Of a stretch of DNA of 7,841 bases, positions 6,309 to 7,841 are shown in pieces. The stretch is from ARK-15 sp038880255 (GTDB lineage: Archaea; Thermoplasmatota; Thermoplasmata; Thermoplasmatales; ARK-15), in contig JAVZSA010000048.1 in assembly GCA_038880255.1 (NCBI GenBank), positions 1 through 7,841 on the forward strand, in the 5' to 3' direction. Under the pieces are notes generated by a model that did not search any database, had not been told where the DNA came from, and was given only the letters and a program-made list of their open reading frames with translations. Numbering within the stretch: the stretch's first letter is position 1; each line of letters opens with the position of its first letter. The position numbers were made by a program, and so were the translations under genes.

Positions 6309-6320
6309 TTATTAAATATT
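6309..6320 (+). promoter_or_regulatory. Probable leaderless promoter of the MFS transporter gene
   Basis: TTATTAAATATT lies at -31 to -20 relative to the ATG at 6340, with AAAA just upstream as a possible TFB element. No Shine-Dalgarno site occurs before the ATG (the last bases are GTTCCATAC), in line with leaderless transcription. Confidence 0.5.
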
Positions 6321-6339
6321 ACGAACACATGTTCCATAC

Positions 6340-7497
6340 ATGGAAAATTATACAAAACATACAATATCAAGATTTAATCTTTTAGTTTCAAGTGGTCTGG
6401 GATGGATGTTTGATGCGATGGATATTTTGATACTTTCATATATTATTGCATATTTGGGCATTCATTACGGTTGGCTGACACAAGAAAAAACATATATTTT
6501 ACTTGCAAATAATTTTGGTCTATTCTTCGGTGCAATAATTTTTGGTTATCTTAGTGATATATGGAGTAGAAAAGGAACATTTATGCTTACATTGCTTATT
6601 TACAGCTTATTTGCAGGTATGATGGGCTTTTTTTCATCCTATTTGCCATTGGTTATCATCAGGTTTCTTATGGGTCTAGGTTTAGGGGGCGAATTACCAG
6701 TGGTTTCTACACTGGTCTCTGAGCTTTCAATGCCACATCAAAGAGGACAAAATGTTGTAATTCTTGAAAGTTTTTGGTCTTATGGAACAATATTGGCAGG
6801 AATTCTTGCTACATTCATTCTTCCATTAGTAGGTTATTCTATTTTAATGTGGGGTTTATCCATTACAGCATTATATATTGTCTACATTAGGAGAAATATT
6901 CCTGAACCATTGAGAAAACAGAAAAAAATTTCAATAAAAGATATGATTAAGCAGGAAAAGAAAAAATTATTACCTATGTTGTTGGCATGGTTTGCAGTTG
7001 CCCTGGGATATTATGGATTTTTGCTATGGATACCTTCAGTGCTAATTTCAAGAGGTTTTATTATGTTACGTTCCTTTGAATTTACATTATTTATGACAAT
7101 ATTTCAAATACCAGGATATTTTAGTGCAGCATATCTTGTTGAAAAGATTGGTAGAAGAATTACTTTTTCATTGTACATGATTCTTTCAGCGATTTCTGCA
7201 CTCATATTTTCAATATCATCTAATTATTCAATTCTTCTTATCTCAGGGATTTTCCTAAATTTTTTCAATCTTGGTGCTTGGGGTGTAATATATGCTTATA
7301 CACCAGAATTATTTAATGAAAGAAACAGGGCCACAGCAACAGGTACATGTACATCAATGGCTAGGGTAGGCATGATTATTGGACCTTATTTACCAGGAAT
7401 AATATCCTTTAATTCTTCACTTCTCATCTTTGCTTTAGTTTGGATAATTGGGGCAACCGTAGTTTTCCTACTTCCTGAAACCTTGAAGAAAAAATAA
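6340..7497 (+). CDS. MFS transporter, metabolite:H+ symporter type
   Basis: This is a 385-residue membrane protein of the major facilitator superfamily with about 12 hydrophobic segments, a little shorter than the usual 400-450. Segment 1 carries GLGWMFDAMDILILSYII (residues 19-36), whose two Asp residues resemble the proton-coupling motif of aromatic-acid, NiaP-like and related organic-acid symporters. The loop 2-3 signature GYLSDIWSRK (69-78) is present, followed by RFLMGLGLGGELPV (108-121), a central basic loop (about 184-209), the second-half counterpart EKIGRR (268-273) and PETLKK at the end (379-384). The substrate, probably a small organic acid or similar, cannot be set. It is divergent from the 193-residue protein gene and lies 27 bases ahead of a HAD-family gene on the same strand. 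The upstream ATG at 6329 is out of frame, so 6340 is taken as the start. Confidence 0.92.
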   Translation: MENYTKHTISRFNLLVSSGLGWMFDAMDILILSYIIAYLGIHYGWLTQEKTYILLANNFGLFFGAIIFGYLSDIWSRKGTFMLTLLIYSLFAGMMGFFSSYLPLVIIRFLMGLGLGGELPVVSTLVSELSMPHQRGQNVVILESFWSYGTILAGILATFILPLVGYSILMWGLSITALYIVYIRRNIPEPLRKQKKISIKDMIKQEKKKLLPMLLAWFAVALGYYGFLLWIPSVLISRGFIMLRSFEFTLFMTIFQIPGYFSAAYLVEKIGRRITFSLYMILSAISALIFSISSNYSILLISGIFLNFFNLGAWGVIYAYTPELFNERNRATATGTCTSMARVGMIIGPYLPGIISFNSSLLIFALVWIIGATVVFLLPETLKKK

Positions 7498-7524
7498 AAT
7501 CATTCTTTAATTTATATCTTATTT

Positions 7525-7841
7525 ATGAATTACGGTCTTATATTTGATGTGGATGGAACAATAATTGATTCATTCGAAGCAATATATTATGCATTAGACT
7601 TAACATTAAAAAAGGCAGGTGTAATGAATTTTTCAAAGGATGAATTAAGGTCTCTTATGGATTATATGTCTTTCCTTGAAATAATTTATTATTTAGCAGA
7701 AAAATATAATGTTGATAATCAATACTTGGCTGAACTTTCTAAAGATTATGTTAATTTTTTTCTTCAATCAATAGAAACAAAAATGCATCTATTTTCAGGG
7801 ATCATTGAAGCAATAGAAAAGTTTTCTAAATATTTCAGATT
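7525..7841 (+). CDS. HAD-superfamily phosphatase (phosphoglycolate phosphatase-like), 3'-truncated by window edge
   Basis: The frame stays open to the right edge, giving 105 visible residues of an expected 200-220. The N-terminus MNYGLIFDVDGTIIDS carries the HAD motif I, DxDGT, with nucleophile Asp8 and acid-base Asp10. A helical cap region follows (about 18-90), and LFSGIIEAIEKFSK begins the return to the core, the usual layout of subfamily IA enzymes such as phosphoglycolate phosphatase or beta-phosphoglucomutase. Motifs II to IV lie outside the window, so activity and substrate cannot be judged. It begins 27 bases after the MFS stop with no Shine-Dalgarno site. The TATA-like TTTATATC at 7511-7518 is too close to the ATG to serve it as a normal promoter, so co-transcription with the transporter is plausible. 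Confidence 0.85.
   Translation, partial: MNYGLIFDVDGTIIDSFEAIYYALDLTLKKAGVMNFSKDELRSLMDYMSFLEIIYYLAEKYNVDNQYLAELSKDYVNFFLQSIETKMHLFSGIIEAIEKFSKYFR

Larger units (their letters stand above)
6078..6339. other. Divergent 262-base intergenic region
   Basis: This gap separates the minus-strand 193-residue protein gene from the plus-strand MFS gene and must hold both promoters. It is even richer in A+T than the genes. I see TATA-like boxes near each end, one spaced dyad (6222-6251) and no convincing RNA gene. An ATG at 6208 opens a frame of only eight codons and is not called. Confidence 0.6.

Noticed and set aside
6078..6339. Possible small RNA or tRNA gene in the longest gap
   Set aside because: The sequence is extremely AT-rich with no stable stem set, no tRNA-like arms and no conserved box; only promoter-like elements and a weak dyad are visible.

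Overview
The window is very AT-rich (by eye around 70% A+T), uses ATA and AGA/AGG codons heavily, and has TATA boxes placed 20-33 bases ahead of several start codons, which suggests leaderless transcripts. The one strong Shine-Dalgarno site reads GAGGTGAT. These traits point to an archaeon. The truncated gene at the left edge encodes an ArcS-type archaeosine synthase, a mainly euryarchaeal protein. Together with a glycerate 2-kinase and sulfur-handling genes, this suggests an acidophilic Thermoplasmata-like euryarchaeon. That placement is an inference; the domain-level call is firm, the order-level call is not.

Layout. Positions 1-767 (+) hold the C-terminal part of archaeosine synthase subunit alpha (tRNA modification). 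It converges with, and overlaps by 11 bases, a long minus-strand block that reads from right to left. In transcription order the block is: a 193-residue protein with a possible ACT-like C-terminal half (6077-5496); a YeeE/YedE-family sulfur-compound permease (5416-4040); a DsrE-like small protein (3979-3632); a TauE/SafE-family permease (3626-2844); a metallo-beta-lactamase-fold hydrolase (2810-1980); and a MOFRL-type glycerate 2-kinase (1983-757). A 262-base divergent intergenic region follows. Then on the plus strand come an MFS transporter of the metabolite:H+ symporter type (6340-7497) and the start of a HAD-family phosphatase, cut by the right edge (7525-7841).

How the genes may work together. 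The YeeE, DsrE and TauE genes form a plausible sulfur module: uptake of thiosulfate or a similar compound, a cytoplasmic persulfide-carrier protein, and export of sulfite or another sulfonate-like product. TusA, the usual partner of YeeE, is not in the window, and the DsrE-like protein occupies the place where it might be expected. The hydrolase and glycerate kinase overlap by 4 bases (ATGA) and appear to have their own leaderless promoter, so they look like a second transcription unit. The kinase probably makes 2-phosphoglycerate in the non-phosphorylative Entner-Doudoroff route. The 193-residue protein is a candidate regulator or sensor for the sulfur module, judged only from position and a loose fold resemblance.

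No RNA genes, insertion sequences, CRISPR arrays or origins were seen. The most interesting points are the TusA-less DsrE/YeeE/TauE arrangement, the Cys-to-Phe change in the first half of the YeeE permease, and the unassigned 193-residue protein next to it.
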